The position numbers and the translations under genes were made by a program. The notes under the pieces are model-generated. The model had not been told where the DNA came from and did no database searches. It worked only from the letters and a program-made list of their open reading frames with translations. Below, piece after piece: positions 42,767 through 51,591 of a stretch of 64,000 nt of DNA. The stretch is from Lewinellaceae bacterium (lineage in GTDB: Bacteria > Bacteroidota > Bacteroidia > Chitinophagales > Saprospiraceae): the NCBI GenBank assembly GCA_020636375.1, contig JACJXZ010000010.1:310001-374000 (forward strand). The letters are read 5' to 3'. Positions within the stretch are counted from its first letter, which is position 1. Every line of letters begins with the position of its first letter.

Positions 42767-44146
42767 ATGCATCACAAAACAACCATCGAGCCTTTTCGCA
42801 TCAAGGTAGTGGAGCAAATCCGCCTGACTTCCGAAGCCGAACGCCGGCAGTTTTTGCAAAACGCTCAATACAACCCGTTCCTCCTCCACTCTGACGAAGT
42901 GATCATCGACCTGCTGACCGACAGCGGCACGTCCGCCATGAGCGCCAACCAGTGGAGTGCCATCATGCGGGGCGACGAGAGCTATGCCGGCGCCAGGAGC
43001 TGGCTGCGGATGGAGTCTGCCATCAAGAGCCTGACGGGCTACCCCTACATCCTGCCGACTCACCAGGGGCGGGCAGCCGAACACCTTCTCTATTCCCGGA
43101 TCGGCGGGCCGGGCAAGGTATTCATCAGCAACACCCACTTCGACACCACGCGCGCCAATATCGAATTCTCAGGTGCCATGGCGGTGGACATCCCCATAGA
43201 AGAAGGAAAACACCCGGAAGTTTACCACCCCTTTAAAGGCAACCTGGATACTGCCGCCCTGGAAGCCCTGGTCGAAAAACACGGAGCGGAGAATATCGGC
43301 GCGGTTATCCTGACGGTGACCAACAACAGCGGCGGCGGCCAGCCGGTGAGTATGGCCAACGCAGCGGCAATCTCGGCGATCTGCAAACAACATGGGATTC
43401 TCTTTATCCTCGACGCCTGCCGCATTGCCGAAAACGCTTACTTTATCCGCCAGCGGGAAGAAGGCTACAGGAACAAAAGCTACCGCGAGATCGCCACGGC
43501 GATGTTCGCCCTGGCCGACGGCTGCATTATGAGCGCCAAGAAGGACGGCCTGGTCAATATGGGGGGCTTCCTGGCCCTGAAAGACCTCGACCTGGCCCTG
43601 AAGTGCCGCACGGTGCTCATCATCACCGAGGGATATTCCACCTACGGCGGGCTTTCGGGCCGCGATATGGAGGCCATCGCGATCGGGCTGGAGGAGGTTT
43701 TTGAGCCCGACTACCTGAATTATCGCATCAAGAGTACCGGTTATATGGGAGAGCAGTTGCGCAAGATCGGGGTGCCGCTCATCTGGCCTCCCGGCGGCCA
43801 CGCGATCTACGTCGATGCCAAGGCGTTCTATCCGCACATCCCGGTAGAGGAATTCCCGGGGCAGGCACTTGTCTGTGAGCTGTACCTCAAGGCAGGCATC
43901 CGCTGCTGCGAGATCGGCTCGGTCATGTTTGGAAAAAAGGACGAAAAGGGCCGGCTGATCCCCGCCGCCATGGAACTGGTGCGCCTGGCCATTCCCCGCC
44001 GGGTATACACACAGAGCCATGTCGATTACGTGGTAGAAACTTTCCGGGAACTGGAGCAGGAAACAGAACGGGCGCACGGCTACCGCATCACCTATGAACC
44101 GCCGTTTTTGCGGCACTTCACGGCGCGGTTTGAGCCGGTGGTGTAG
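42767..44146 (+). CDS. tnaA: Tryptophanase (beta-eliminating lyase)
   Basis: The 459-residue PLP enzyme has the beta-eliminating lyase architecture: EPFRIKVVEQIRLT start, FIDLLTDSGT-like DLLTDSGTSAMS block, LPTHQGRAAE, TVTNNSGGGQPVS, the Schiff-base lysine in MSAKKDGLVNMGGFL, and IPRRVYTQSHVDYV near the end. Tryptophanases and tyrosine phenol-lyases are close relatives; the CEIGSVMFG segment follows E. coli TnaA (VEIGSFLLG) rather than tyrosine phenol-lyase (MERGIISAG), which has an Arg there. I therefore favour conversion of tryptophan to indole, pyruvate and ammonia. Product specificity is moderately certain. Confidence 0.87.
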   Translation: MHHKTTIEPFRIKVVEQIRLTSEAERRQFLQNAQYNPFLLHSDEVIIDLLTDSGTSAMSANQWSAIMRGDESYAGARSWLRMESAIKSLTGYPYILPTHQGRAAEHLLYSRIGGPGKVFISNTHFDTTRANIEFSGAMAVDIPIEEGKHPEVYHPFKGNLDTAALEALVEKHGAENIGAVILTVTNNSGGGQPVSMANAAAISAICKQHGILFILDACRIAENAYFIRQREEGYRNKSYREIATAMFALADGCIMSAKKDGLVNMGGFLALKDLDLALKCRTVLIITEGYSTYGGLSGRDMEAIAIGLEEVFEPDYLNYRIKSTGYMGEQLRKIGVPLIWPPGGHAIYVDAKAFYPHIPVEEFPGQALVCELYLKAGIRCCEIGSVMFGKKDEKGRLIPAAMELVRLAIPRRVYTQSHVDYVVETFRELEQETERAHGYRITYEPPFLRHFTARFEPVV

Positions 44147-44174
44147 GGGGGGCTTCGATATGTAGGCCCTAATT

Positions 44175-44209
44175 ACGGCGGACGGCGGACGGTGGACGGT
44201 GGACGGCGA
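44175..44209 (+). repeat. 7-bp-period microsatellite after tnaA
   Basis: Five tandem units of ACGGCGG / ACGGTGG / ACGGCGA lie 28 bases after the tnaA stop. Confidence 0.85.
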
Positions 44210-44242
44210 AGTTGGGCTAATAACCAATAAGCGGCCTCCCCC

Positions 44243-44560
44243 TCAGCTTCCCCCCTCCGCAAGCACCTCCATCAACGTCCGGAAAGCCACATATCGGCCT
44301 TCGTAACGTTCGGTATGTTCCTTTTGCAGGCGTGGTGCGTGGTGTTGCTGGTATTGCTGAAAAGCTTCCATATCGGGGGAGAAGTACTGTATGGCGTAGG
44401 TGATGCCGTCGGATTCGTCCACTCCGAGCAGGCGGCACAGCTTGTGCCCGGTGAACAGGCCGGTGGCCAGCACATCGGGGATGTGGACGGTTTTCATCCA
44501 TGCCAGCCAGTCGTCGTGGACGTCGTGGTCGACTTTTACGGTGACGTTGTAGAGGATCAT
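44243..44560 (-). CDS. DUF4286 family protein
   Basis: The 105-residue protein begins MILYNVTVKVDHDVHDDWLAWMKTVHIPDVLATG, has a YAIQYFSPDMEAFQQYQQHHAP segment, and ends with a tail of about 25 residues. This matches DUF4286, a small alpha-beta (dimeric ferredoxin-like) family widespread in Bacteroidota with no assigned function. Length is normal. It stands alone on the minus strand between tnaA and the patatin gene. Confidence 0.87.
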   Translation of the reverse strand: MILYNVTVKVDHDVHDDWLAWMKTVHIPDVLATGLFTGHKLCRLLGVDESDGITYAIQYFSPDMEAFQQYQQHHAPRLQKEHTERYEGRYVAFRTLMEVLAEGGS

Positions 44561-44619
44561 ATTCCGGGTTCGCGGTTCGAATTATCAGCAAAGTCCGAAG
44601 GTACAAATAACTTTTTGTT

Positions 44620-45774
44620 CTACTGGTTTCCGATCAGCTGATCTACGATCTCTTCCATCCTCTCCCGGTTGGTTTCGATATAGTCCAGGGCTGCCTGATG
44701 CAGCGCCCATCGGTTTCTGGGGCAGGTATTGTCCATCGTGGAATCGGCTTTGCCCAGGGCGGGGTTGATCCGGTAGTACCGCCCGCCGCCGCCGCAGGGC
44801 TGGTGGGCGAATAGCTCCCGTAGCTGGTAGTCCACGGTTTCTGTACTGGCGGACATCAGGATGTCGATGATCGGTTTCACCCAGCCTGCCATGCCCTTCG
44901 ACCGGACGGCGTCAAAGGCGTAGCCTTTCCTGTCGGCGCCAGTGCCCAGCGAGACGATCATCATTTCGGCGGTTGTGGGGTGGGCGTGATCGTGGCCATG
45001 GCCCTTCAGTTGCGAAAAGCTGGCCTTTTGAGTCTCCGTGAAAGCGCAAAGAGCGGGGTTATTGGCAAAGACGCCCCCATCGACCAGGGGTATAGCAGGG
45101 CCCACTGCCGGGTGCAGGAGGGCGGGGCTGAAGAATGACGGCGCAGCAGCGGTGGCGCGGGCCACTTTCCAGGCCGGGAAGTCCTGGGCAGGGTCTTGCC
45201 TGGCATCCAGGCTGGTAAAGAAGAAGGCCCGGCGGCTGGTGATATTGTAGGCGGTGACCAGGCAGGGCTTCAGGAAATCCTGCAGCCGGGTTTCGCCAAA
45301 ACACCGCTTTAGGGCCTTCTCCAGAGCCTGCGAACAATACTTTTCGTCCAGCAAGCCCATCATGCTAGTGAGTTTTCGGTAGAACGAACGGGAAAAGATG
45401 CCGCAGCCACCCTGATCCAGGTACAGGGACAGCGATTCCCGGGCGTTGAGTTTCGGCCGCCCCGGCCTCCGGGGATCCGGCATCAGGTAGGTGCAAACCA
45501 GGATGCCGCCGGTGCTGGTGCCGGCCAGCAGGTCGAAGTAGTCGCTGATGCGGGCCTCCGGGTTGCCGGCCCTGGCCTGGAGGCGTTGCTCCAGGTACCA
45601 AACAATAGTAGCCGGGATGATGCCCCGCATGCCGCCGCCGTCGATGGAGAGGATGCGGATTTTTTGTTTTATTTGGCGGCTGCCGGGTTGGTTACCGGGA
45701 TCATGAAAATTCATATTCAGAGCCGGGTTGAACGGCCTGTTGTTCGTCGTGGCTTTATTAAAATGTATGGTCAT
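44620..45774 (-). CDS. Patatin-like phospholipase
   Basis: The 384-residue protein has the oxyanion-hole segment SIDGGGMRGIIPA (about 43-55), the nucleophile elbow GTSTG (Ser87) and the catalytic Asp in DGGVFANNP. This makes it a Ser-Asp dyad patatin hydrolase acting on acyl esters of lipids. There is no signal peptide, so it is cytoplasmic or inner-membrane-associated. Some anti-phage systems use patatin effectors, but no cyclic-oligonucleotide synthase, HORMA or TRIP13 gene is adjacent, so this is better treated as a stand-alone lipase. Domain call is secure. Confidence 0.9.
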   Translation of the reverse strand: MTIHFNKATTNNRPFNPALNMNFHDPGNQPGSRQIKQKIRILSIDGGGMRGIIPATIVWYLEQRLQARAGNPEARISDYFDLLAGTSTGGILVCTYLMPDPRRPGRPKLNARESLSLYLDQGGCGIFSRSFYRKLTSMMGLLDEKYCSQALEKALKRCFGETRLQDFLKPCLVTAYNITSRRAFFFTSLDARQDPAQDFPAWKVARATAAAPSFFSPALLHPAVGPAIPLVDGGVFANNPALCAFTETQKASFSQLKGHGHDHAHPTTAEMMIVSLGTGADRKGYAFDAVRSKGMAGWVKPIIDILMSASTETVDYQLRELFAHQPCGGGGRYYRINPALGKADSTMDNTCPRNRWALHQAALDYIETNRERMEEIVDQLIGNQ

Positions 45775-45900
45775 TTTGGGTTAATTTGAGTTGTTGTTTT
45801 TGCTCAAATTGCTTCAAATAATGAGAAATTCGAAGACTGGAGTAGCAGTGTGGCGGTTTTGGCGGGTATTGTGCTGGAATAGAAAAGAAAACGGTTAAAA

Positions 45901-45956
45901 TATTTTTCATGAATCAATTCATGATTTTTTTGTATTTTTCATGAATCAATTCATGA
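45901..45956 (+). promoter_or_regulatory. Tandemly duplicated palindromic operator/promoter of the AAA gene
   Basis: The 18-bp near-palindrome TCATGAATCAATTCATGA occurs at 45907-45924 and again at 45939-45956. Each copy is preceded by TATTTTT, giving a 24-bp direct repeat with a 32-bp period. The second copy ends four bases before the ATG at 45961. TATTTTTC resembles the TAnnTTTG box. This looks like a duplicated operator overlapping the promoter. Confidence 0.7.
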
Positions 45957-45960
45957 AGCC

Positions 45961-47154
45961 ATGGAAAACCTCATCCGTCAATCCAGATTACTTGCCAACC
46001 GGACGAGTACGGAGCACATACGGCAAATACGAGAGCAGATTGAATGGAACTGGCGGCTTGTCGGCATCAAAGGTGCCCGGGGCGTAGGGAAAACCACGCT
46101 TTTACTGCAACAGATGAAATTGTCCGACCCTGCTTTTGGCCACAGTATTTATCTCCCTCTTGATGATTTGCACTTCTCCTCTAACAGCCTTCGAGAAACG
46201 GTCGAAACGCTGGCAACCCGGGGAATCACTCATTTCTATTTGGACGAAGTCCACAAGTATGAGAACTGGTCGCGAGAGATAAAAAATATATATGACCTGA
46301 AGCCAGATTTGATTATTTATTTTACAGGTTCGTCAATAGTCGAACTTAGCCGCCAAAATGTGGATTTAAGCCGACGGGCAGTGATGTATGATATGCCAGG
46401 GCTTTCCTTTCGGGAATATTTGCAGGTAATAGGTATTTATGAGTCGCGTATCTATTCATTGGAAGAAGTGCTGAGCAACCATGAAGAGATTGCGCTGGAG
46501 ATCAACAGAGGCATCAAGCCCTTACAATATTTTTCTTCGTACCTGGAGCATGGTTACTATCCTTTTTTTTTGGAAAGCCTTCCATTGTTTCCAGTACGGC
46601 TGAAGCAGGTAGTACAGTTGGTCCTGGAATCTGATCTGGCTTCGGCGGAAGCCAGCCCAGTACAAAAAGCCTCTAAAATTGCTCTTTTATTACAGATCGT
46701 TGCCGAATCCGCTCCCTTCACGCCCAATATTACTAAGTTGGCAGAACGTTCCGGCCTGGACCGGAACACCTTGCTTCGGTATCTCCATCACCTGGAGCGG
46801 GCTGAACTTACGGCTTCGCTTTACCGGAAAGGCAAAGGCATTACTGCTCTTCAAAAACCCGAAAAACTTTACCTGGACAATACGAACCTGTCTTACACCC
46901 TGGCGCCTTACCGGCCAGACATGGGCAACTTGCGGGAAACTTTTTTCTACAATCAACTGCGGCGGCGACACTTGATACAACATACGGACGAAGGAGACTT
47001 TATGGCCGATAACAAATTCACCGTCGAGGTAGGAGGCAAAAACAAAAAAGCAAGCCAGGTGAAACACCTTTCCGATCATTATATTGCAGCAGATGATATT
47101 GAGGTAGGAGTAGGCCGGCAGATACCTTTGTGGTTGTTCGGGTTTCTTTATTAG
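45961..47154 (+). CDS. AAA+ ATPase with C-terminal DUF4143 domain
   Basis: The 397-residue protein has Walker A GARGVGKTTLL (about 38-48), Walker B FYLDEVHKYENW, and a later YLDNTNLSYTLAP / LRETFFYNQLRRR / FTVEVGGKNKKASQV region characteristic of DUF4143, which contains PD-(D/E)XK-like residues. Such ATPases are common, often multicopy, in Bacteroidota; no function is firmly established. Coding composition is more AT-rich than in neighbouring genes, suggesting transfer. It lies behind a duplicated palindromic operator (45907-45956), so tight self-regulation is likely. Family call is strong; biological role unknown. Confidence 0.88.
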   Translation: MENLIRQSRLLANRTSTEHIRQIREQIEWNWRLVGIKGARGVGKTTLLLQQMKLSDPAFGHSIYLPLDDLHFSSNSLRETVETLATRGITHFYLDEVHKYENWSREIKNIYDLKPDLIIYFTGSSIVELSRQNVDLSRRAVMYDMPGLSFREYLQVIGIYESRIYSLEEVLSNHEEIALEINRGIKPLQYFSSYLEHGYYPFFLESLPLFPVRLKQVVQLVLESDLASAEASPVQKASKIALLLQIVAESAPFTPNITKLAERSGLDRNTLLRYLHHLERAELTASLYRKGKGITALQKPEKLYLDNTNLSYTLAPYRPDMGNLRETFFYNQLRRRHLIQHTDEGDFMADNKFTVEVGGKNKKASQVKHLSDHYIAADDIEVGVGRQIPLWLFGFLY

Positions 47155-47237
47155 ATCAGGAAAAATCATTATCCGGGTAGGGTTAGGACACATCAATTCG
47201 TTATGGTATCCAGTTCTCATACCAAAAATCCGTTAAT

Positions 47238-48689
47238 ATGGACACTGCAATTCTAAGCTGCGCGACGGGCACCCTGGCGCCCTACCAACCCTCGGGCGCC
47301 GCTCCCTGGGATAAAAAGCGCGCCCAGCACCTGTACCGGCGAATGGGCTTCGGCGGTACGCCTGCCGAGATCGACGCTGCGCTCAGCCAGGAGCCGGGCG
47401 CCCTGGTAGACGCCCTGATCGACGAAGCCCTGGCCCTGCCGCTCTCTCCCGAACCGGAATGGGCGTACTGGACCGTCGACGATTACCAGAACTTCGAAGA
47501 GGAAGTCCAGCAACAATACGTGGCCTGGATCATTCAGTGGGTCAACGACATGCTGTCCAACGGCTTCCGCGAAAAGCTCGCCCTGTTCTGGAGCAACCAC
47601 TTCGTGACGAAGTACGAGGCGTATCTCTGCGCCTCGCACCTGTATCAGTACCACAAACTGTTGCAGCAAAACGCCCTGGGCAACTTCCGGGATTTCGTCT
47701 ACGAAATCGGCAAGACGCCGGCCATGCTCATCTTCCTGAACAACGTGCAAAACACCGTCTTCGAGCCGAACGAAAACTACGCCCGGGAACTCTACGAGCT
47801 GTTTACCCTGGGCCGGGATAACGGCTATACCCAGGTGGATATTCAGGAGACGGCGCGCGCGCTCACCGGGTGGAACAACCCGCTGCCCTACTGCGGCCCC
47901 GTCAGCTTTGTGCCTTTTCTGCACGACACCGGCGTAAAAACCATCTTTGGCCAAACCGGCAACTGGGGGTATGATGAACTGCACGATATACTTTTTGAAC
48001 AACGCAGCCAGCAGGTGGCCACCCATATCTGCACCAAGATTTACGCCACTTTTGTCCACCCACAGGTAGATGATGAGATCGTGGCGGGCCTGGCACAGAC
48101 GTTCATAGACAATAATTTCGAACTGGCCCCGGTGTTCCGCCAGCTTTTCAAGAGCGAGCACTTCTTTGATGAATACGTTATCGGCACCCAGGTTAAAAGT
48201 CCGATGGAGCATTTCCTCTCCTTTGTCCGCGAAGGCGATTTTCTTTACAATGACGACGTCGTTCAGGTCGTCGCCTATCTGGCATACGACCTGGGGCAGC
48301 AGCTTTTCAGCCCCACCGACGTATCGGGCTGGCCCGGCAACCGCAGTTGGGTGGACAGCACCACCATGACCGGGCGCTGGCAGGGGATGGATTACTACCT
48401 TTTCTTCCTCTTCGGCAATGCCCCGGAGAGCCTGCGGCAGCTGGCCAAAAACCTGAGCGGTAATTCTTCTGACCCGGCTCTGGTTACTCAGTCCCTCGTC
48501 GACCACTTCATCCCCACCGGGCTGGATACCCCCGAGGCTTACGAGCGGGCAACGGCAGCCCTGAAATGGGAGGTGCCACAGAACTATTATGATTCCGGCG
48601 ACTGGAACCTCGAATGGGATACTGTTCCCGCCCAGGTGGTTTTCCTGCTCCGGCATATTGCCCGCCTTCCGGAATTTCAATTAACTTAA
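47238..48689 (+). CDS. DUF1800 family protein
   Basis: The 483-residue protein matches DUF1800: HLYRRMGFGGTPAEIDAAL near the start, LALFWSNHFVT, NENYARELYELFTLGRDNGYTQVDIQETARALTGW and VGTQVKSPMEHFLSF-like segments. DUF1800 proteins are usually encoded next to a DUF1501 protein, which here begins 12 bases downstream, and are thought to be exported and to work together; their activity is unknown. I see no clear signal peptide at the annotated start, so export may depend on the partner's Tat signal or on another start. Family call is secure. Confidence 0.9.
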   Translation: MDTAILSCATGTLAPYQPSGAAPWDKKRAQHLYRRMGFGGTPAEIDAALSQEPGALVDALIDEALALPLSPEPEWAYWTVDDYQNFEEEVQQQYVAWIIQWVNDMLSNGFREKLALFWSNHFVTKYEAYLCASHLYQYHKLLQQNALGNFRDFVYEIGKTPAMLIFLNNVQNTVFEPNENYARELYELFTLGRDNGYTQVDIQETARALTGWNNPLPYCGPVSFVPFLHDTGVKTIFGQTGNWGYDELHDILFEQRSQQVATHICTKIYATFVHPQVDDEIVAGLAQTFIDNNFELAPVFRQLFKSEHFFDEYVIGTQVKSPMEHFLSFVREGDFLYNDDVVQVVAYLAYDLGQQLFSPTDVSGWPGNRSWVDSTTMTGRWQGMDYYLFFLFGNAPESLRQLAKNLSGNSSDPALVTQSLVDHFIPTGLDTPEAYERATAALKWEVPQNYYDSGDWNLEWDTVPAQVVFLLRHIARLPEFQLT

Positions 48690-48701
48690 AACAAGACAAC
48701 C

Positions 48702-50330
48702 ATGTGCGATCATCATAAACCGAAGAAGAAACAACGCCACGGCAGCGCCCTGGAGCACGGCCAGGCCCATGAGCAGGACCACCAGATGTGGAGCCGCCGC
48801 ATGTTCATCCGAAACCTGGGCCTGGCGGGCAGCGTGTCCCTGCTGCTGGGCAAAACGCCCATCACCGCTATGGGCAGCTCCCCGCTGAGCTGGGCGCTGG
48901 CCAACGCCAACACGGACCGCATCCTCGTCCTCATCCGCCTCAAGGGGGGCAACGACGGGCTCAACATGATCATCCCGCTTTACGATTACGGTACCTATCA
49001 GGCCGTCCGCCCCACCATCCGGGTGCCCCAGGCTGACATCACCAGCCTCAGCGACGAGTTTGGCATCCCCAACTGGATGGGCGACGTGCTTCCTCTGTGG
49101 CAGGACGGGCAGATGAAAGTCGTCAACAGCGTCGGTTATCCGGATCAGAACCTGTCCCACTTCCGTTCTTCCGACATCTGGGCATCGGCCAGCGGCGCCA
49201 ATGAAACCGTGGAGTCGGGCTGGCTGGGCCGCTTCCTGGAAGGGCAGTTCCCCGATTACCTGACCAACCCGCCCGACGTGCCGCCTGCTATTCAGATCGG
49301 CGGGGCGGGCAACCTCGTCTTCAGCAACTCTGACATGATCAACATGGGCGTGGTGGTCGACGATCCAGACACTTTATACGAAATTGCCCAGAACGGGGAG
49401 CTGTACGACACCAGCGTCCTGCCCGATTGTTACTACGGAGAGCAGGTGGGCTATATGCGGACGGTAGCCAACAGTATCTTCCGCTATGCCGAGGCGATCT
49501 CCAATGCCTACAATGCCTCCACCAATGCTTCGGATTACGACAACGGCTTCGCCCGGCAGCTGGCGATTGTGGCCCGCCTCATCAAAGGCGGCCTGGGCAC
49601 CCGGCTGTACATGGTCACCCTCGACGGCTTCGACACCCATGCCAACCAGAACAACATTCATCCTGGCCTGCTGAATACCCTGTCCAAAGGCGTCAAAGCC
49701 TTCTACGACGACCTGGCTGCCGGCGGGGTGTCTGACCGGGTACTGGGCATGACCTTCTCCGAGTTCGGCCGCCGGATTGAGCAGAACGCCTCCGGCGGTT
49801 GCGACCACGGCGCTGCCGCCCCGCTGCTGCTCTTCGGCGAGGGCCTGAACGGCAGCGGCTTCGTCGGCCAGAACCCCGACCTGCAAAACCTGGACCCGGT
49901 GGGCAACCTGCAGTACGGCACCGACTTCCGGCAAATCTATGCCACTGTGCTGGAAAACTGGCTGTGCATCGAACCGGAAACGGTGAATGGCGTATTGGGC
50001 CAGCCCTTTGAGCGCCTGCCGCAGCTGGGGCTGAGCTGCGCCGCAGTGCCTGTGTACGAGCCGCCTGCCGTGCAGCTGAAGTACTGGCTTTCTTACGAAG
50101 GCGGGCAGGTGGGTATTCATTACGTTTTGCCGGCCGGCATGCGGGTGAAAGTGCAGGTGTTCAACCTGGCCGGGCAGCCGGTGGCCACCCTCTTCGACGG
50201 CTACCAACCGGCCGGCCAGCACCGCCACGTCTTCCGCACCGACAGCGCCCGGCTGGCGGCGGGGTATTACATTTGCAGTATTCAGGCGGGAAGGCAGGTG
50301 TTTAGTAAGAAGATGGTGTATGCGCCGTGA
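48702..50330 (+). CDS. DUF1501 protein with Tat-like signal and T9SS sorting domain
   Basis: The 542-residue protein starts with a long polar N-terminus followed by a twin-arginine signal SRRMFIRNLGLAGSVSLLL (Arg32, Arg33). The DUF1501 (sulfatase-like) domain includes LIRLKGGNDGLNMIIPLYDY and GMTFSEFGRRIEQNASGGCDHG. The last 80 residues form a type IX secretion C-terminal domain (about 460-542, with VKVQVFNLAGQPVATLFDG to LAAGYYICSIQAGRQVFSKKMVY). Together with the DUF1800 gene it forms a two-gene operon. A surface-exposed hydrolase is the reasonable picture; the reaction is unknown. Confidence 0.9.
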   Translation: MCDHHKPKKKQRHGSALEHGQAHEQDHQMWSRRMFIRNLGLAGSVSLLLGKTPITAMGSSPLSWALANANTDRILVLIRLKGGNDGLNMIIPLYDYGTYQAVRPTIRVPQADITSLSDEFGIPNWMGDVLPLWQDGQMKVVNSVGYPDQNLSHFRSSDIWASASGANETVESGWLGRFLEGQFPDYLTNPPDVPPAIQIGGAGNLVFSNSDMINMGVVVDDPDTLYEIAQNGELYDTSVLPDCYYGEQVGYMRTVANSIFRYAEAISNAYNASTNASDYDNGFARQLAIVARLIKGGLGTRLYMVTLDGFDTHANQNNIHPGLLNTLSKGVKAFYDDLAAGGVSDRVLGMTFSEFGRRIEQNASGGCDHGAAAPLLLFGEGLNGSGFVGQNPDLQNLDPVGNLQYGTDFRQIYATVLENWLCIEPETVNGVLGQPFERLPQLGLSCAAVPVYEPPAVQLKYWLSYEGGQVGIHYVLPAGMRVKVQVFNLAGQPVATLFDGYQPAGQHRHVFRTDSARLAAGYYICSIQAGRQVFSKKMVYAP

Positions 50331-50342
50331 GGCGCAAACTCG

Positions 50343-50520
50343 ATGCTGTGGATGCTGTAGATACTGCGGCTTACGGGCGGCAGATGCTATAGATGCAATA
50401 GGTTTTGTGCATTTGCCCGCCCCGCCCCTTAAATCCCCTAAAGGGGAAACCCTCCCATAAATGCACAAAACCTATTGCCGTTAAGTATAAGTTGATGCCT
50501 CGAAGGAGCATCCACAGCAT
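50343..50520. repeat. Nested palindromic element after the DUF1501 gene
   Basis: Outer arms ATGCTGTGGATGCT (50343-50356) and AGCATCCACAGCAT (50507-50520) enclose perfect 20-bp arms at 50395-50414 and 50459-50478 and an inner CCCCTTAAATCCCCTAAAGG-type palindrome (near 50425-50446). The CCCCTTAAATCCCC wording is common in Bacteroidota intergenic repeats as far as I recall. Confidence 0.8.
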
Positions 50521-50522
50521 GA

Positions 50523-50547
50523 CCAAGGCTTTATTGCGAAGCCTTGG
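50523..50547. terminator. Hairpin near the end of the zinc-finger gene
   Basis: CCAAGGCTT (50523-50531) pairs with AAGCCTTGG (50539-50547). No long T-run follows, so termination strength is uncertain. Confidence 0.45.
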
Positions 50548-50573
50548 CCAGCATCTGCCGGGAGAAATCCAGT

Positions 50574-51233
50574 TTATTCTTCCGCTATCACCTGGTCCCG
50601 CTCCAGGTCGATCGAACCGCCGGTGTAGCCGCACACGCCCATTCGGGGGGAGTTGACGATGGGCATCATGGCGTATTCTGCGTCTTCGCATTCTTCCTCG
50701 TGCTGCTCGGTGCAGTCATCGCAGAAGAACATCTCATCGCCTCCGTAATGGACGGTACACAGTTCCGTAGCCTGCTTCTTTTTGCAATGGTCGCAGGGGA
50801 TGTCCAGCGGTTCGTTTCGGGTCAGCAGTTTAATGCCTTCTTTGGTCGCAATGGGATAAACGCCCACGCAACGGATGGTGAACTCGGTAGTGGAGCCGAA
50901 ATCGTAAGCATACCACAGCTCAACGTCTTTATCAAAAGCGCGCCTGCATTTGGTGCTCAGGCTTATTTTATCGCTCCAGCGCCCGGTGCAGAATTGGCTC
51001 ATGTGCCCGCAGCATTCCAGCCAGATGGCGCGGAGGAATTCGTCCAGTTCATCCAGCTGGGCATCGCCGTCCATGAGCAGGTGCAGGAAATAGGGCTTGG
51101 CGTCCGCTACCAGGTGGAAGGATTTTTTGCGGTCTGCCGCAGGTTCGTCCTTCAGGTGAGTGGCCAGATGGCGACTGAGGCCGCGGCCGGAGTAGAGTTT
51201 GCCGCAGTAGATGCATTTGCCTTTGGGTTGCAT
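50574..51233 (-). CDS. Zinc-finger protein related to pRiA4b ORF-3 (IS1096 OrfB-like) family
   Basis: The 219-residue product has a C2H2-type finger at its N-terminus (CIYCGKLYSGRGLSRHLATH), a central region resembling the plasmid pRiA4b ORF-3-like domain (FLRAIWLECCGHMSQF, AYDFGSTTEF), and two further Cys pairs (CDHCKKKQATELC, FFCDDCTEQHEEEC). It could bind nucleic acid, but no function is established for the family. The gene is preceded on the same strand by remnants of an MntA-HepT module, part of which it may have displaced. Confidence 0.65.
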   Translation of the reverse strand: MQPKGKCIYCGKLYSGRGLSRHLATHLKDEPAADRKKSFHLVADAKPYFLHLLMDGDAQLDELDEFLRAIWLECCGHMSQFCTGRWSDKISLSTKCRRAFDKDVELWYAYDFGSTTEFTIRCVGVYPIATKEGIKLLTRNEPLDIPCDHCKKKQATELCTVHYGGDEMFFCDDCTEQHEEECEDAEYAMMPIVNSPRMGVCGYTGGSIDLERDQVIAEE

Positions 51234-51281
51234 GTTTTTTGATGGGAAGGTACGGATTTTTCTGTTTCATTGCCAGATATG

Positions 51282-51387
51282 AAAAGTCGAATTCGAAGTC
51301 TGCTTCATAGCCCAGGTAATCCTCCTGTACCCGTCGGACACAGCGCTCTATGCTGGCCACTTTGTTGAGAATAACGGAATCAGCCAT
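51282..51387 (-). pseudogene. N-terminal fragment of a HepT-type HEPN toxin
   Basis: Reading back from ATG 51387, the first 35 codons (DSVILNKVASIERCVRRVQEDY) match the start of HepT/DUF86 proteins. The reading frame then passes into unrelated sequence, and the catalytic RX4-6H region expected near residues 70-105 is absent. The ATG overlaps the end of an MntA remnant by eight bases, the normal arrangement of mntA-hepT. The toxin cannot be functional. Confidence 0.6.
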
Positions 51388-51556
51388 AGATGCTCCCTCG
51401 TTTTTTCACCGCCTCGACAATCTCTCGCCTTTCCAACTCCAGGCGCTGGTACATAGAGTACGCAATCATGTCGAAAGTGTCGCAGTACGCGCGGTCATTA
51501 CAGTAAATGCGTTGGCCGCTGGAAACAATTACGAACCGGAAACCGGGAACAGTCAT
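51380..51556 (-). pseudogene. C-terminal fragment of an MntA nucleotidyltransferase antitoxin
   Basis: From an ATG at 51556 a 58-codon frame reads FRFVIVSSGQRIYCNDRAYC and ends RREIVEAVKKRGSIYG. This resembles the tail of MntA-type minimal nucleotidyltransferases (the segment with hydrophobic strand, IYCxD, then MIAYSMYQRLELERREI). The catalytic GSxxxGxxxxxSDxD core, which should be in the N-terminal half, is missing; icmF ends only 36 bases away. Together with the HepT fragment this is a decayed toxin-antitoxin module. Confidence 0.55.
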
Positions 51557-51591
51557 TGGTTATTCCCATTACCAGGGCTTCAGTCGGTTCC

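Noticed and set aside
44620..45774. Patatin as a CBASS effector
   Set aside because: No CD-NTase, HORMA or TRIP13 gene is adjacent.
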